Assembly (NCBI GenBank): GCA_016212685.1
Contig: JACREW010000245.1
Span: 1-12,393, forward strand
Reading direction: 5' to 3'
Source of the DNA: Nitrospirota bacterium
Lineage (GTDB): Bacteria > Nitrospirota > Thermodesulfovibrionia > Thermodesulfovibrionales > Dissulfurispiraceae
DNA length: 12,393 bases
This document shows, in pieces, positions 1-6,533 of this stretch (positions within the stretch are counted from its first letter, which is position 1; the number at the start of each line of letters is the position of its first letter). The notes under the pieces are model-generated. The model was given only the letters and a program-made list of their open reading frames with translations, had not been told where the DNA came from and made no database searches. Position numbers and translations under genes: made by a program.

Positions 1-70
1 AACCTCCAGGACGGTCGATTACTAAACCATCCCAGATTTGTGAATCTATTTTCAAATCAGAAACACTCAT
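1..70 (-). CDS. N-terminal fragment of an unrecognised protein (runs off left edge)
   Basis: A leftward reading frame starts with ATG at 70-68 and stays open to the window edge (23 codons). It begins MSVSDLKIDSQIWDGLVIDR. A good ribosome-binding site, GAGAGGA, lies about 4 bases upstream on the minus strand, which supports a genuine start. The peptide is plausible for a soluble cytoplasmic protein with no signal peptide. I do not recognise the family. Because the start sits about 50 bases inside an IS-end-like repeat (121-139), it could be the first gene of a mobile element. However, it does not look like the N-terminus of the DUF4372/IS4-type transposases that I associate with the transposase end at the right edge. 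It could equally be an unrelated host gene. Confidence 0.5.
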   Translation of the reverse strand, partial: MSVSDLKIDSQIWDGLVIDRPGG

Positions 71-120
71 AAATCCTCTCAAATAAACACCCATCAATAC
101 TTTTCAGCCACGACCGGTCA

Positions 121-139
121 TCTTAACCGGACACTACTG
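121..139. repeat. 19-bp inverted repeat, left copy (IS-end-like)
   Basis: The plus strand reads TCTTAACCGGACACTACTG. Its exact reverse complement occurs at 12276-12294, where it forms the end of an insertion sequence. By orientation the element it belongs to would lie to the left of 139. The core GTAGTGTCCGGTTAAG (16 bases) is the most terminal-repeat-like part. Outside the 19 bases the two copies diverge at once, as left and right ends of one IS, or ends of related ISs, would do. Confidence 0.6.
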
Positions 140-214
140 AGCGTGAATAATAAATTACAAGCCCCTGAAATGACAATTCAAATCCGGGATAGCGATATAG
201 CGATGTCGAAAGTG

Positions 215-245
215 TTGTATAAAAGCCCGCGGAGTAATGTATAAT
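215..245 (+). promoter_or_regulatory. Putative promoter for the Tim44-like gene
   Basis: A consensus TATAAT (240-245) is preceded by TTGTAT (215-220) with a 19-base spacer, slightly longer than ideal. The start codon at 280 is about 35 bases downstream of the -10 box, leaving a short leader that contains AGGAGGG (267-273). The -10 box is strong and the -35 assignment weak. Confidence 0.4.
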
Positions 246-279
246 TATATTTCCAACAAATCCATCAGGAGGGTAAGAC

Positions 280-1260
280 ATGAAAATGAAAAGGATGCTC
301 ATATTTATAGCATTACTGGCATTTTTCGCTCTATATTTAGAGGACAACGCATTTGCACGCGCAGGGAAAAGCGGCGGGTCCAGCGGGCGTAGTTCCATCG
401 GAAATAGGGGATCACGGACCTATTCCCAGCCGTCGAGACCCGCGCCGTCTCAGAACCAGTATCAGAACCAGCAGACCCAGCAAAGGCCTTTATCCCCATC
501 TCCTATGCAGCCGGCGCCGTCCGGAGGTTTTTTCAGAAGCCTTGCAGGCGGACTTGCAGGAGGCTTTCTGGGGGCCATGCTCTTCAGAAGTCTCGGGTTC
601 GGCGGCGGATTCGGCGGTGGCGGCGGATTCGGCGGTATCGGGATAATAGAAATCCTTCTCCTGGCAGGCATCGGCTTTGTAATTTACAAGATGGTAAAGG
701 CGAGGAGGCGGGAGGCCCCGGCTTATGCGGGTGAATCCCGGGGACAAGAGCAGGATCCCGGATACAATTATCAGCCGTTGAGGGATATACCGCCTGCAGC
801 CGCATATGGGAATGATCTTGACACAGGCCTGTCCCACATAAGACAGTTCGACCCGGCATTCGACGAAAACAGGTTCAAGGAACAGGCGACGGACATATTC
901 TTCAAAGTTCAGGCGGCATGGATGAACAGGGCTATGGATTCGGCGCTAAGTCTCTTCGCGCCGGAGATATTTGAAGAAATGCGCGCTGAAATATCGAAAA
1001 TGAAAGCGGAAGGGCGCATAAACAGACTTGAGAATATAGCCATGAGGAATGTTGAACTAACCGAGGCATGGCAGGAGCAAGGCAGGGATTATATTACCGT
1101 TTCCATAACGGCCAATGTCCTTGATTATGTAACCGATGAAGCGGGCAGGGTGATAGAGGGCAGCAAAACGGAATCTGTCAGATTTATGGAGTACTGGACT
1201 TTCGCCAGGCCCACGGGGACCGGCGCATGGCAGCTTTCCGCGATCCAACAAGCTGAGTAA
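280..1260 (+). CDS. Exported Gly-rich membrane protein with Tim44-like domain
   Basis: This 326-residue protein starts at ATG 280, six bases after an excellent AGGAGGG. An ATG two codons later is less well spaced. Residues 1-27 form a signal peptide ending in AFA. A Ser/Arg/Gln/Pro-rich low-complexity stretch (28-80) and a Gly-rich segment (81-120, repeated GFGGG units) follow. One membrane helix (about 121-139) is followed by a basic KARRR stop. The soluble C-terminal part (about 190-325, with acidic helices, WMNRAMDSALSLFAPEIFEEM and the closing EYWTFARP..WQLSAIQQAE) matches the Tim44/MRPL45-like fold of bacterial Tim44-domain proteins. In mitochondria Tim44 tethers Hsp70 at the import channel. 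Bacterial members have no settled role and are thought to sit at the inner membrane. The gene is monocistronic and ends at a strong hairpin facing a convergent operon. The family call is fairly sure and the function is not known. Confidence 0.75.
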   Translation: MKMKRMLIFIALLAFFALYLEDNAFARAGKSGGSSGRSSIGNRGSRTYSQPSRPAPSQNQYQNQQTQQRPLSPSPMQPAPSGGFFRSLAGGLAGGFLGAMLFRSLGFGGGFGGGGGFGGIGIIEILLLAGIGFVIYKMVKARRREAPAYAGESRGQEQDPGYNYQPLRDIPPAAAYGNDLDTGLSHIRQFDPAFDENRFKEQATDIFFKVQAAWMNRAMDSALSLFAPEIFEEMRAEISKMKAEGRINRLENIAMRNVELTEAWQEQGRDYITVSITANVLDYVTDEAGRVIEGSKTESVRFMEYWTFARPTGTGAWQLSAIQQAE

Positions 1261-1292
1261 TCCCGGAACAATATTTTGTTGAATAAGGAAGT

Positions 1293-1331
1293 ATGCCCTT
1301 AGAGGATGGCGAGCCCATCCTCTAAGGGCAT
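1293..1331. terminator. Perfect 17-bp hairpin between convergent genes
   Basis: The arms 1293-1309 and 1315-1331 are fully complementary around a 5-base loop (CGAGC). The hairpin lies between the stop of the rightward gene (1260) and the stop of the leftward operon (1336-1338), so it can serve both directions. There is no convincing T-run on either side, so it is either a bidirectional terminator of the low-U type or an RNA 3'-end stabilising stem. Confidence 0.65.
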
Positions 1332-1335
1332 TAAA

Positions 1336-2163
1336 TCATCTTCCATTCGGCATAAACAAAGGATTGCCGCGTTTGTCCTTGAACGCCCCGATAATTTGCT
1401 GTCCTTCCTTTGATATGAGCCAGTTTATAAATTCCATCGCCTCTTTATATTTTACATGTTTATGTTTCTGCGGATTTGCCGCCATAACTCCGTATTGATT
1501 GAATAATACAGGGTCTCCTTCGAGGACGATTGTCATTTCGAGCCTGTCCTTATCCTTTGTCGCAAGCCACGTTCCTCTGTCGGTCAGCGTATATGCTCTT
1601 TTTTCATTCGCGATTCTCTGGGTTTTTTCCATTCCTTGCCCTACATCGAGATACCACTTCTGTCCTTTTGGGTCAATGGCTGTCTTTTTCCATAATGATA
1701 ATTCCTTTGTATGAGTCCCTGACTTGTCGCCGCGCGAAACAAATAGCGCTCCGTTTTCGGCAATCTTTTTGAATGCCTCTAAAGCGGATTTAATGCCTTT
1801 CATTTTTATCGGATCATTTAAAGGGCCGATGATAACAAAGTCGTTATACATCACATCATGACGGTTTATAAAATATCCTTCCGCAACAGCCTTCAATTCC
1901 TGCTCCTTTGCATGGACGAAGACCACATCGGCATCTCCTCTCTTGCCTATCTCTATGGCAGCTCCTGTGCCGACCGCCACGACATCAATCTTTATTCCTG
2001 TCTTTTTCTCGAATATTGGCAGGATGTAATCGAAGAGTCCCGAATTCTGAGTGCTCGTTGTTGACGCGCAGCGAATGCGTGTTTCCGCATATGATGCAGG
2101 GGGGAACAAAATAAATAATGCAGTTATGAACAGAAGAAATCTATCGAATCTAAACACATCCAA
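1336..2163 (-). CDS. tupA: TupA-like tungstate/molybdate-type ABC substrate-binding protein
   Basis: This periplasmic solute-binding protein has 275 residues, normal for the family. A signal peptide ends around ASYA (residues 1-26). The mature part carries signatures of the TupA branch of type-II periplasmic binding proteins: CASTTSTQNSGLFDYILP near the N-terminus, VGTGAAIEIGKRGDADVVFVHA, VMYNDFVIIGP, and SRGDKSGTHTKE, which supply Ser/Thr/Arg ligands for an oxyanion. The likely ligand is tungstate, but molybdate or another oxyanion cannot be excluded. The start is TTG at 2163 with GGAAGGGA five bases upstream. GTG at 2157 is an alternative. The start overlaps the last 14 bases of the upstream diguanylate cyclase, implying translational coupling. 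No TupB permease or TupC ATPase gene is present nearby, so this is an orphan binding protein. Either it serves transporters elsewhere or it acts as a ligand-presenting partner of the sensor. Confidence 0.8.
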   Translation of the reverse strand: MDVFRFDRFLLFITALFILFPPASYAETRIRCASTTSTQNSGLFDYILPIFEKKTGIKIDVVAVGTGAAIEIGKRGDADVVFVHAKEQELKAVAEGYFINRHDVMYNDFVIIGPLNDPIKMKGIKSALEAFKKIAENGALFVSRGDKSGTHTKELSLWKKTAIDPKGQKWYLDVGQGMEKTQRIANEKRAYTLTDRGTWLATKDKDRLEMTIVLEGDPVLFNQYGVMAANPQKHKHVKYKEAMEFINWLISKEGQQIIGAFKDKRGNPLFMPNGR

Positions 2164-3373
2164 CTCTGTCCCTTCCGCAATTTTTTGCCTTATAAAGACC
2201 GTCGTCCGCCCTTTTTATAATATCATCTACAGATTCATCCTTATCGTGTCTGGATGCTATGCCGAGACTGACCGTGACTTTTATATTCCAAATGGGTTTT
2301 TCTTTTATGGCAACTCTTATTCTTTCAGCAAGATTTTTTGCCTCTTCGAAATTGGTTTCAGGCAAAACGAGCAGAAATTCCTCACCTCCATAACGACCGA
2401 ATATATCGTATATGCGAATAGACTGCGTAATGTGATTGGCTATATCCCTTAATACCTCGTCGCCGACGAGATGCCCGTAACGGTCATTAATAGACTTAAA
2501 ATGGTCGATATCCAAAATAATACAACTCAGATCATTTTTCAGCCGTTTTGCCCTTTTGAGTTCTTCCTCAAACCGCAGCATTAAATGTTTTCTGTTAAAT
2601 ATACCTGTCAATCCGTCCGTTATAGCCATCTTTTCTATTTCCTTCCGGGCGTCGGAAACCCTTTTTATCAATCGCGCCGTAAAGAAGTAGATAAGACCCA
2701 GAAGGAGCGTGGTGGTAGTAACTGCAAAAACAATAATAAGGATGGTGTTGGTTTTGAGCCTGTTTTGTATATTTTCGATGTCGAAACTTACGCTTATGCC
2801 TCCTCTTACATCTCCGACTTTATATCCCTGTTTTGCATGACACTGCAAACAATTTTTTTCAACCGAGAGGGGAGACATATACCTGAAATGCATCTTGCCG
2901 TTTATCACCTCGGCGCCGAATGCTTCCCTCTTGCCGCTTTCAAACAGTTTCAATGCCTTTTTTTCGAATACATCCGGCTTATTGTCCGGGTTTAAGGGAT
3001 TCAGGCTCGTTATGTGAAATCGGAACAGGCCTTCACGCTCCGCATATTCCGATATCTCGCGGGTCATAAGGGCAGGATTCTTCTTGGTGTAGATTTTTCC
3101 GTCAACAGTTTCAATATCCGGATTTTCAAGATACGGGGAGGATTTCATCCCTTTCTTCTTCTCGACGTATACGCCGCCGTAACCTGCATTCCATTTTCTC
3201 GTTAAAACAATGCTGTTGAAAAGCGATTTCGCTCTGATAATATTTTCTTCGTAGATAAGCTGCCGCGTCCGTATGCTCATGCCGAGAAATATGCCGGATA
3301 AAACAAGGGCGATGGTAAGAGTTATGGAGAGAATAAATGTTTTATAAATCTTGGTTTCTTTGGCAAGAGGCAT
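2150..3373 (-). CDS. Membrane diguanylate cyclase with periplasmic heme-binding Tll0287/DUF3365-like sensor
   Basis: This 407-residue sensor enzyme makes c-di-GMP. Helix 1 (about 11-32) and helix 2 (about 211-231) enclose a periplasmic domain of about 175 residues of the Tll0287-like (DUF3365) type. That domain contains a c-type heme motif, CLQCH at 175-179, directly before GYKVGDVRGGISVSFDI, as usual for the family. The cytoplasmic GGDEF domain (about 247-405) starts ITDGLTGIFNR and has the metal-binding LDIDHFK and an active GGEEF (329-333). An RIYD inhibitory I-site (320-323) lies five residues before it, so feedback inhibition by c-di-GMP is expected. Heme attachment suggests sensing of redox state or a diatomic gas. 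The start is ATG 3373. An in-frame TGA lies two codons upstream and no Shine-Dalgarno is visible, so the transcript may be leaderless. The gene overlaps the TupA-like gene by 14 bases. Confidence 0.88.
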   Translation of the reverse strand: MPLAKETKIYKTFILSITLTIALVLSGIFLGMSIRTRQLIYEENIIRAKSLFNSIVLTRKWNAGYGGVYVEKKKGMKSSPYLENPDIETVDGKIYTKKNPALMTREISEYAEREGLFRFHITSLNPLNPDNKPDVFEKKALKLFESGKREAFGAEVINGKMHFRYMSPLSVEKNCLQCHAKQGYKVGDVRGGISVSFDIENIQNRLKTNTILIIVFAVTTTTLLLGLIYFFTARLIKRVSDARKEIEKMAITDGLTGIFNRKHLMLRFEEELKRAKRLKNDLSCIILDIDHFKSINDRYGHLVGDEVLRDIANHITQSIRIYDIFGRYGGEEFLLVLPETNFEEAKNLAERIRVAIKEKPIWNIKVTVSLGIASRHDKDESVDDIIKRADDGLYKAKNCGRDRVGCV

Positions 3374-3380
3374 AAATCAT

Positions 3381-3386
3381 TTTATA
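3381..3386 (-). promoter_or_regulatory. Possible -10 box of the diguanylate cyclase operon (leaderless)
   Basis: On the minus strand TATAAA (3386 to 3381) lies seven bases before the ATG at 3373. Transcription would then begin at or next to the start codon, which fits the absence of a ribosome-binding site. No clear -35 box is seen (TTTCAA at about the right distance is weak). Confidence 0.3.
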
Positions 3387-3427
3387 CGATATGCGAGATG
3401 AATTGAAAGTGTAGTGCAATCTTTTTC

Positions 3428-3456
3428 TTGACAAGGCCGCAGTCATTGCTTAATAT
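3428..3456 (+). promoter_or_regulatory. Promoter of the tetR-efflux operon
   Basis: A perfect -35 box TTGACA (3428-3433), a 17-base spacer and a -10 box TAATAT (3451-3456) precede the tetR start at 3495. Transcription should start near 3463, inside the operator palindrome, leaving a leader of about 30 bases with AGAGAGG (3479-3485). Confidence 0.7.
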
Positions 3457-3474
3457 GTAAGTAAGCGCTTACAT
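3455..3474. promoter_or_regulatory. TetR-type operator overlapping -10 and transcription start
   Basis: ATGTAAG (3455-3461) and CTTACAT (3468-3474) form inverted arms around a six-base spacer. Nested in the same place is the perfect 12-base palindrome GTAAGCGCTTAC (3461-3472). Such GTAAG...CTTAC palindromes are typical binding sites for AcrR/TetR-type repressors. Its position over the -10 box and start point argues for autorepression of the whole efflux operon, relieved by an efflux substrate. Confidence 0.7.
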
Positions 3475-3494
3475 TAGCAGAGAGGTTTTTAAAA

Positions 3495-4127
3495 ATGAGC
3501 AATCCGAAAGAGACACGATCAACTGGAGAAAGAATATTGGAGGCATCCCTGAAGCTCTTTTCCCAAAAGGGCTATCTCGGCGCAACGACCAAAGAAATCG
3601 CGAAAGAGGCGGGCATCGCTGAGCTTACCCTTTTCAGGCATTTCTCATCAAAAGAGAAACTCTTTGAGGATGTATTAAACACCTATTCGTTCCTTCCTGC
3701 TTTGAAGGAACTTATGCCCGAAGCCGCAGCGATGTCGTATGAAAAGGCATTGACCGAAATCGCAAAGAGATTTTTGGATACGCTCGAATCGAGAAAAGAT
3801 CTGATACAGATAATGCATTCCGAAATACAGAGGTATCCAGAAAAGATACACAGGCTATATCATTCTTTTATCGATGAGACATTAAAAATTTTAGCGGCAT
3901 ATTTTAACGAAATGCGGAAGAGGAGACTCCTGAGCCGGTTCGACGCTGAGTTCGGGGCTCGGGCGTTTTTAGGAATGTTCTTTTCGTATTTCAATGTGCA
4001 TGAAATGATGATGCATAAAAAATACAGGCATGTGGATAAAGATGAAACGATAAGGGAATTTGTGAGGATTTTTGTGAGAGGCACCGTTAAACAAAAAGAC
4101 AAAAAAGAGGTTAGGCGGAATGATTAA
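3495..4127 (+). CDS. TetR/AcrR family transcriptional repressor of the efflux operon
   Basis: The 210-residue protein has a canonical TetR N-terminus. RILEASLKLFSQKGYLGATT (helices 1-2, about 13-32) leads into the helix-turn-helix KEIAKEAGIAELTLFRHF (about 33-50) and SSKEKLFEDVL. The rest (60-205) is the all-helical ligand-binding and dimerisation domain, which is variable and gives no clue to the inducer. The C-terminus is unusually basic (KQKDKKEVRR). It is the first gene of a four-gene operon and overlaps tolC by eight bases. The palindrome over its own promoter is the obvious target, so it probably represses itself together with the pump genes. It could be confused with the CecR/YbiH-type regulators of HlyD operons, which have the same layout. 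Confidence 0.9.
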   Translation: MSNPKETRSTGERILEASLKLFSQKGYLGATTKEIAKEAGIAELTLFRHFSSKEKLFEDVLNTYSFLPALKELMPEAAAMSYEKALTEIAKRFLDTLESRKDLIQIMHSEIQRYPEKIHRLYHSFIDETLKILAAYFNEMRKRRLLSRFDAEFGARAFLGMFFSYFNVHEMMMHKKYRHVDKDETIREFVRIFVRGTVKQKDKKEVRRND

Positions 4128-5427
4128 AATAAAAAAACTATATATCGCGTTCTTCGTCATGGTTTTCATATCCGGAACCGCATGGGCAGAAATGTTGAGC
4201 CTTTCTGATGGGCTTAGGCTTGCGACGGAGAACAACAGGCTTATAAAAATCTCATTCCGTGAAAGGGATATGTCGCATGAAGATACGTTGATCGCGCGTT
4301 CGAGGATGCTTCCGAACGTTAACGCGACAATAAGTCAGACGTTCTTATCGAATCAACCCGGCGCGCGCCTCGGCGCACAGAATCTCTACACTTCGGAAAG
4401 AAATTATCTATCCTACGGTATAAACGCATATCAGACCCTGTTTTCATTCGGCGCAGACACATCACGGTATGAGGCATCCAAGTCTATATTCGACGCGAAG
4501 AAATTAGGCATAGACCTTACAAAAAATATCGTTGCCTTGAATTTCATAACAGCTTATTTCGATCTCCTCGAAACCGAGAAGATGTTCGCTGTTTCCAAAA
4601 GGGAAGTCGAGCGCCTCGAATCGCACAGGCTTGTCGCAAAGAACCTCTTTAATGAAGGCGTTATCACGAAGAACGACCTTTTACAGGCAGAGGTCAGGCT
4701 CTCAGACGCAAAGCAGCGAATGCTTACCCTGAAAAATCTCAGGGCAATCGGCGCGTCGAGGATAAATAATATTCTCTCAAGGCCGCTGAACACTGCGGTG
4801 GAAGTGGAAGACGCGCCTCTTAATGCGATATCCGGCGATAGACTGCCTGCGCTCGAAAAGGCATGGACGAATGCCGAAAATCAGCGCGTGGAATTCGGCA
4901 TTATCGACCGCGAGATAAAGGCTGCGGAACTGGAAGAGACAGTAAAGAGATCCGACTATTTTCCCAAATTGTTCGCGCAGGGAGGATACAATTACGCAGA
5001 AAACCGCTATCAGCTTCAGGAGGATAACTGGTCTATAGTCATGGGCGTAAATTTTAATTTATTCAGCGGCGGAAGCACTAAGGCCGAAGTCTCGAAGGTC
5101 AGGCACAGGAAAGAACAGCTCAACGAGCAAAGAAAAAAGCTTGCAGACGACATCAGACTTGATGTAGAGAAGAATTATCTCGATATCAAAAACGCGGAGG
5201 AAAAGATAAGGGTCACAAAAGACGCCGTAGCGCAGGCAGAAGAAAATCTGCGGATCAATAAGGTCAGATACGAGGAAGGAATAGGCACGGCTACGGATGT
5301 CCTCGACGCGATAACGCTTCTTACAACGGCTGAGACGAATTATTACAGGGCGGCATATGAGTTGAGGCGTGCAGAAGCCGGGTTCGGATATGCGATAGGA
5401 ACGGATTTGGTATCGGCCTATAAGTGA
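4120..5427 (+). CDS. tolC: TolC-family outer membrane efflux protein
   Basis: This 435-residue outer-membrane channel subunit begins with a signal peptide, cleaved after AWA at residue 23. Two tandem outer-membrane-efflux repeats follow (about 28-215 and 235-430). They show the expected alternation of long heptad helices (for example 150-205 and 320-390) with short beta-barrel segments such as YLSYGINAYQTLFSFGADTS and WSIVMGVNFNLFSGG. Family hallmarks are the opening LSLSDGLRLATENN, the NLFNEGVITKNDLLQAEVRL segment, and its second-repeat echo NLRINKVRYEEGIGTATDVL. As a trimer it forms the outer-membrane duct for the adaptor and pump encoded next. Its ATG overlaps the end of tetR by eight bases, with GAGG and AGGCGG upstream, so translation is coupled. 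It ends 17 bases before the adaptor gene. Confidence 0.92.
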   Translation: MIKIKKLYIAFFVMVFISGTAWAEMLSLSDGLRLATENNRLIKISFRERDMSHEDTLIARSRMLPNVNATISQTFLSNQPGARLGAQNLYTSERNYLSYGINAYQTLFSFGADTSRYEASKSIFDAKKLGIDLTKNIVALNFITAYFDLLETEKMFAVSKREVERLESHRLVAKNLFNEGVITKNDLLQAEVRLSDAKQRMLTLKNLRAIGASRINNILSRPLNTAVEVEDAPLNAISGDRLPALEKAWTNAENQRVEFGIIDREIKAAELEETVKRSDYFPKLFAQGGYNYAENRYQLQEDNWSIVMGVNFNLFSGGSTKAEVSKVRHRKEQLNEQRKKLADDIRLDVEKNYLDIKNAEEKIRVTKDAVAQAEENLRINKVRYEEGIGTATDVLDAITLLTTAETNYYRAAYELRRAEAGFGYAIGTDLVSAYK

Positions 5428-5444
5428 TATTTCCGGAGGTTTAA

Positions 5445-6533
5445 ATGGAAGAAAATAAGACAACCAGCGGCAGAAGAAAAAAAATAGCGTTAGTATTATT
5501 TGCGCTTATGGGGATAGCCGGAAGCGTGTTTCTGTATTTTTATCTCGGCTATAAGGCCGTGCATATCGGCACCGACGACGCCTTTGTGGAAGGAAGCGTA
5601 CATACCATAGCATCGAAAGTTTCAGGGACGGTAAAGGCTGTTCGGGTGAAGGATAATCAGTATGTTAAGAAGGGAGACATGCTGTTGGAAATAGAACCTC
5701 CGGATTATGACGCAAGGGTAAAGGAGGCATCGGCGGGATTCGAGGCGGAAAAGAAAAGGATATGGGAGGTCGAGACAAGGATTGAGGCATCTAAAAAAAG
5801 ATTGAACGAGCTAAATGCCGGTATTGAGACGGCAAGGGCGAATCTTCAACTTCAAGATGCGAATTTGAAACAGGCTGAAAGGGACTTAAAACGCGCGGAG
5901 AACCTTTATGCAAAAGATGCTATTTCCAAAGAGAGATACGAAAAAACAAGAACAGCCTATGATGTAGCGGCTGCTCAGTTAAAGGCCGTTCAGGAGCAAT
6001 TGAGACAAGCCGGGAGCGCAGTAGAGACCCAGAAGGCGGTTATTAAGCAGGTAGAGGTAGAAAAGTCGATAATAATGTCGTCTATTAAACAGAGAGAGGC
6101 GCTGCTCGAAACAGCGCAGCTCAATTACGGATACACGAAAATTTACGCACCCGCAGACGGCTATGTTACGAAAAAATCGGTCGAGGCAGGCAATCAGATT
6201 CAGGCAGGGCAGCCGTTGATGGCGGTGGTTCCGCTGGACGGCGTATATGTTGTCGCCAACTATAAAGAAACGCAGCTCGGAAAGATAAAGCCGGGACAGA
6301 AGGTGAAGATAAAAGTCGATACATATCCCGGCAAGGTTTTTGGTGGAAAGGTTGACAGCATTATGGCAGGGACGGGAGCGGTGTTTTCGTTATTCCCTCC
6401 TGAAAATGCCACAGGCCAGTTTGTGAAGGTGGTGCAGAGGATACCGGTGAAGATCATTCTCGATAAAGATACGGATAAAGAGCATATATTGAGAATCGGC
6501 ATGTCGGTAGCGCCGACAGTGATTGCGAAATAG
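5445..6533 (+). CDS. emrA: HlyD/EmrA-family membrane fusion protein
   Basis: This periplasmic adaptor of 362 residues links the inner-membrane pump to TolC. After a short basic cytoplasmic tail, one membrane helix (about 14-34) anchors it, and there is no lipobox. The first half of the lipoyl domain (IASKVSGTVKAVRVKDNQYVKKGDMLLEI, written here only as its start VSGTVKAV) lies near 60-85. A long antiparallel coiled coil (about 90-215, rich in Glu/Lys/Gln/Ala) follows, then the second lipoyl half near YAPADGYVTKKSVEAGNQI (about 230-250). A beta-barrel segment with YVVANYKETQLGKIKPGQ closes the core, which is characteristic of EmrA-type partners of DHA2 pumps. GGAGG lies six bases before ATG 5445. 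Its stop codon TAG shares one base with the GTG start of the pump gene. Confidence 0.92.
   Translation: MEENKTTSGRRKKIALVLFALMGIAGSVFLYFYLGYKAVHIGTDDAFVEGSVHTIASKVSGTVKAVRVKDNQYVKKGDMLLEIEPPDYDARVKEASAGFEAEKKRIWEVETRIEASKKRLNELNAGIETARANLQLQDANLKQAERDLKRAENLYAKDAISKERYEKTRTAYDVAAAQLKAVQEQLRQAGSAVETQKAVIKQVEVEKSIIMSSIKQREALLETAQLNYGYTKIYAPADGYVTKKSVEAGNQIQAGQPLMAVVPLDGVYVVANYKETQLGKIKPGQKVKIKVDTYPGKVFGGKVDSIMAGTGAVFSLFPPENATGQFVKVVQRIPVKIILDKDTDKEHILRIGMSVAPTVIAK

Noticed and set aside
113..130. ACCGGT palindrome and CCGGT/ACCGG arms next to the left repeat as a regulator site
   Set aside because: Arms are only five bases long and overlap the IS-end-like repeat. Chance is an adequate explanation.
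490..859. Leftward open frames opposite the Tim44-like gene (115 and 91 codons)
   Set aside because: They are antisense to a well-supported gene with a strong ribosome-binding site. Their content is low-complexity Arg/Ser/Pro created by the Gly-rich codons on the other strand.
2051..2995. Rightward open frames of 133 and 136 codons opposite the diguanylate cyclase
   Set aside because: The minus strand encodes intact GGDEF and CxxCH motifs here. The rightward peptides have no recognisable motifs and no ribosome-binding sites.
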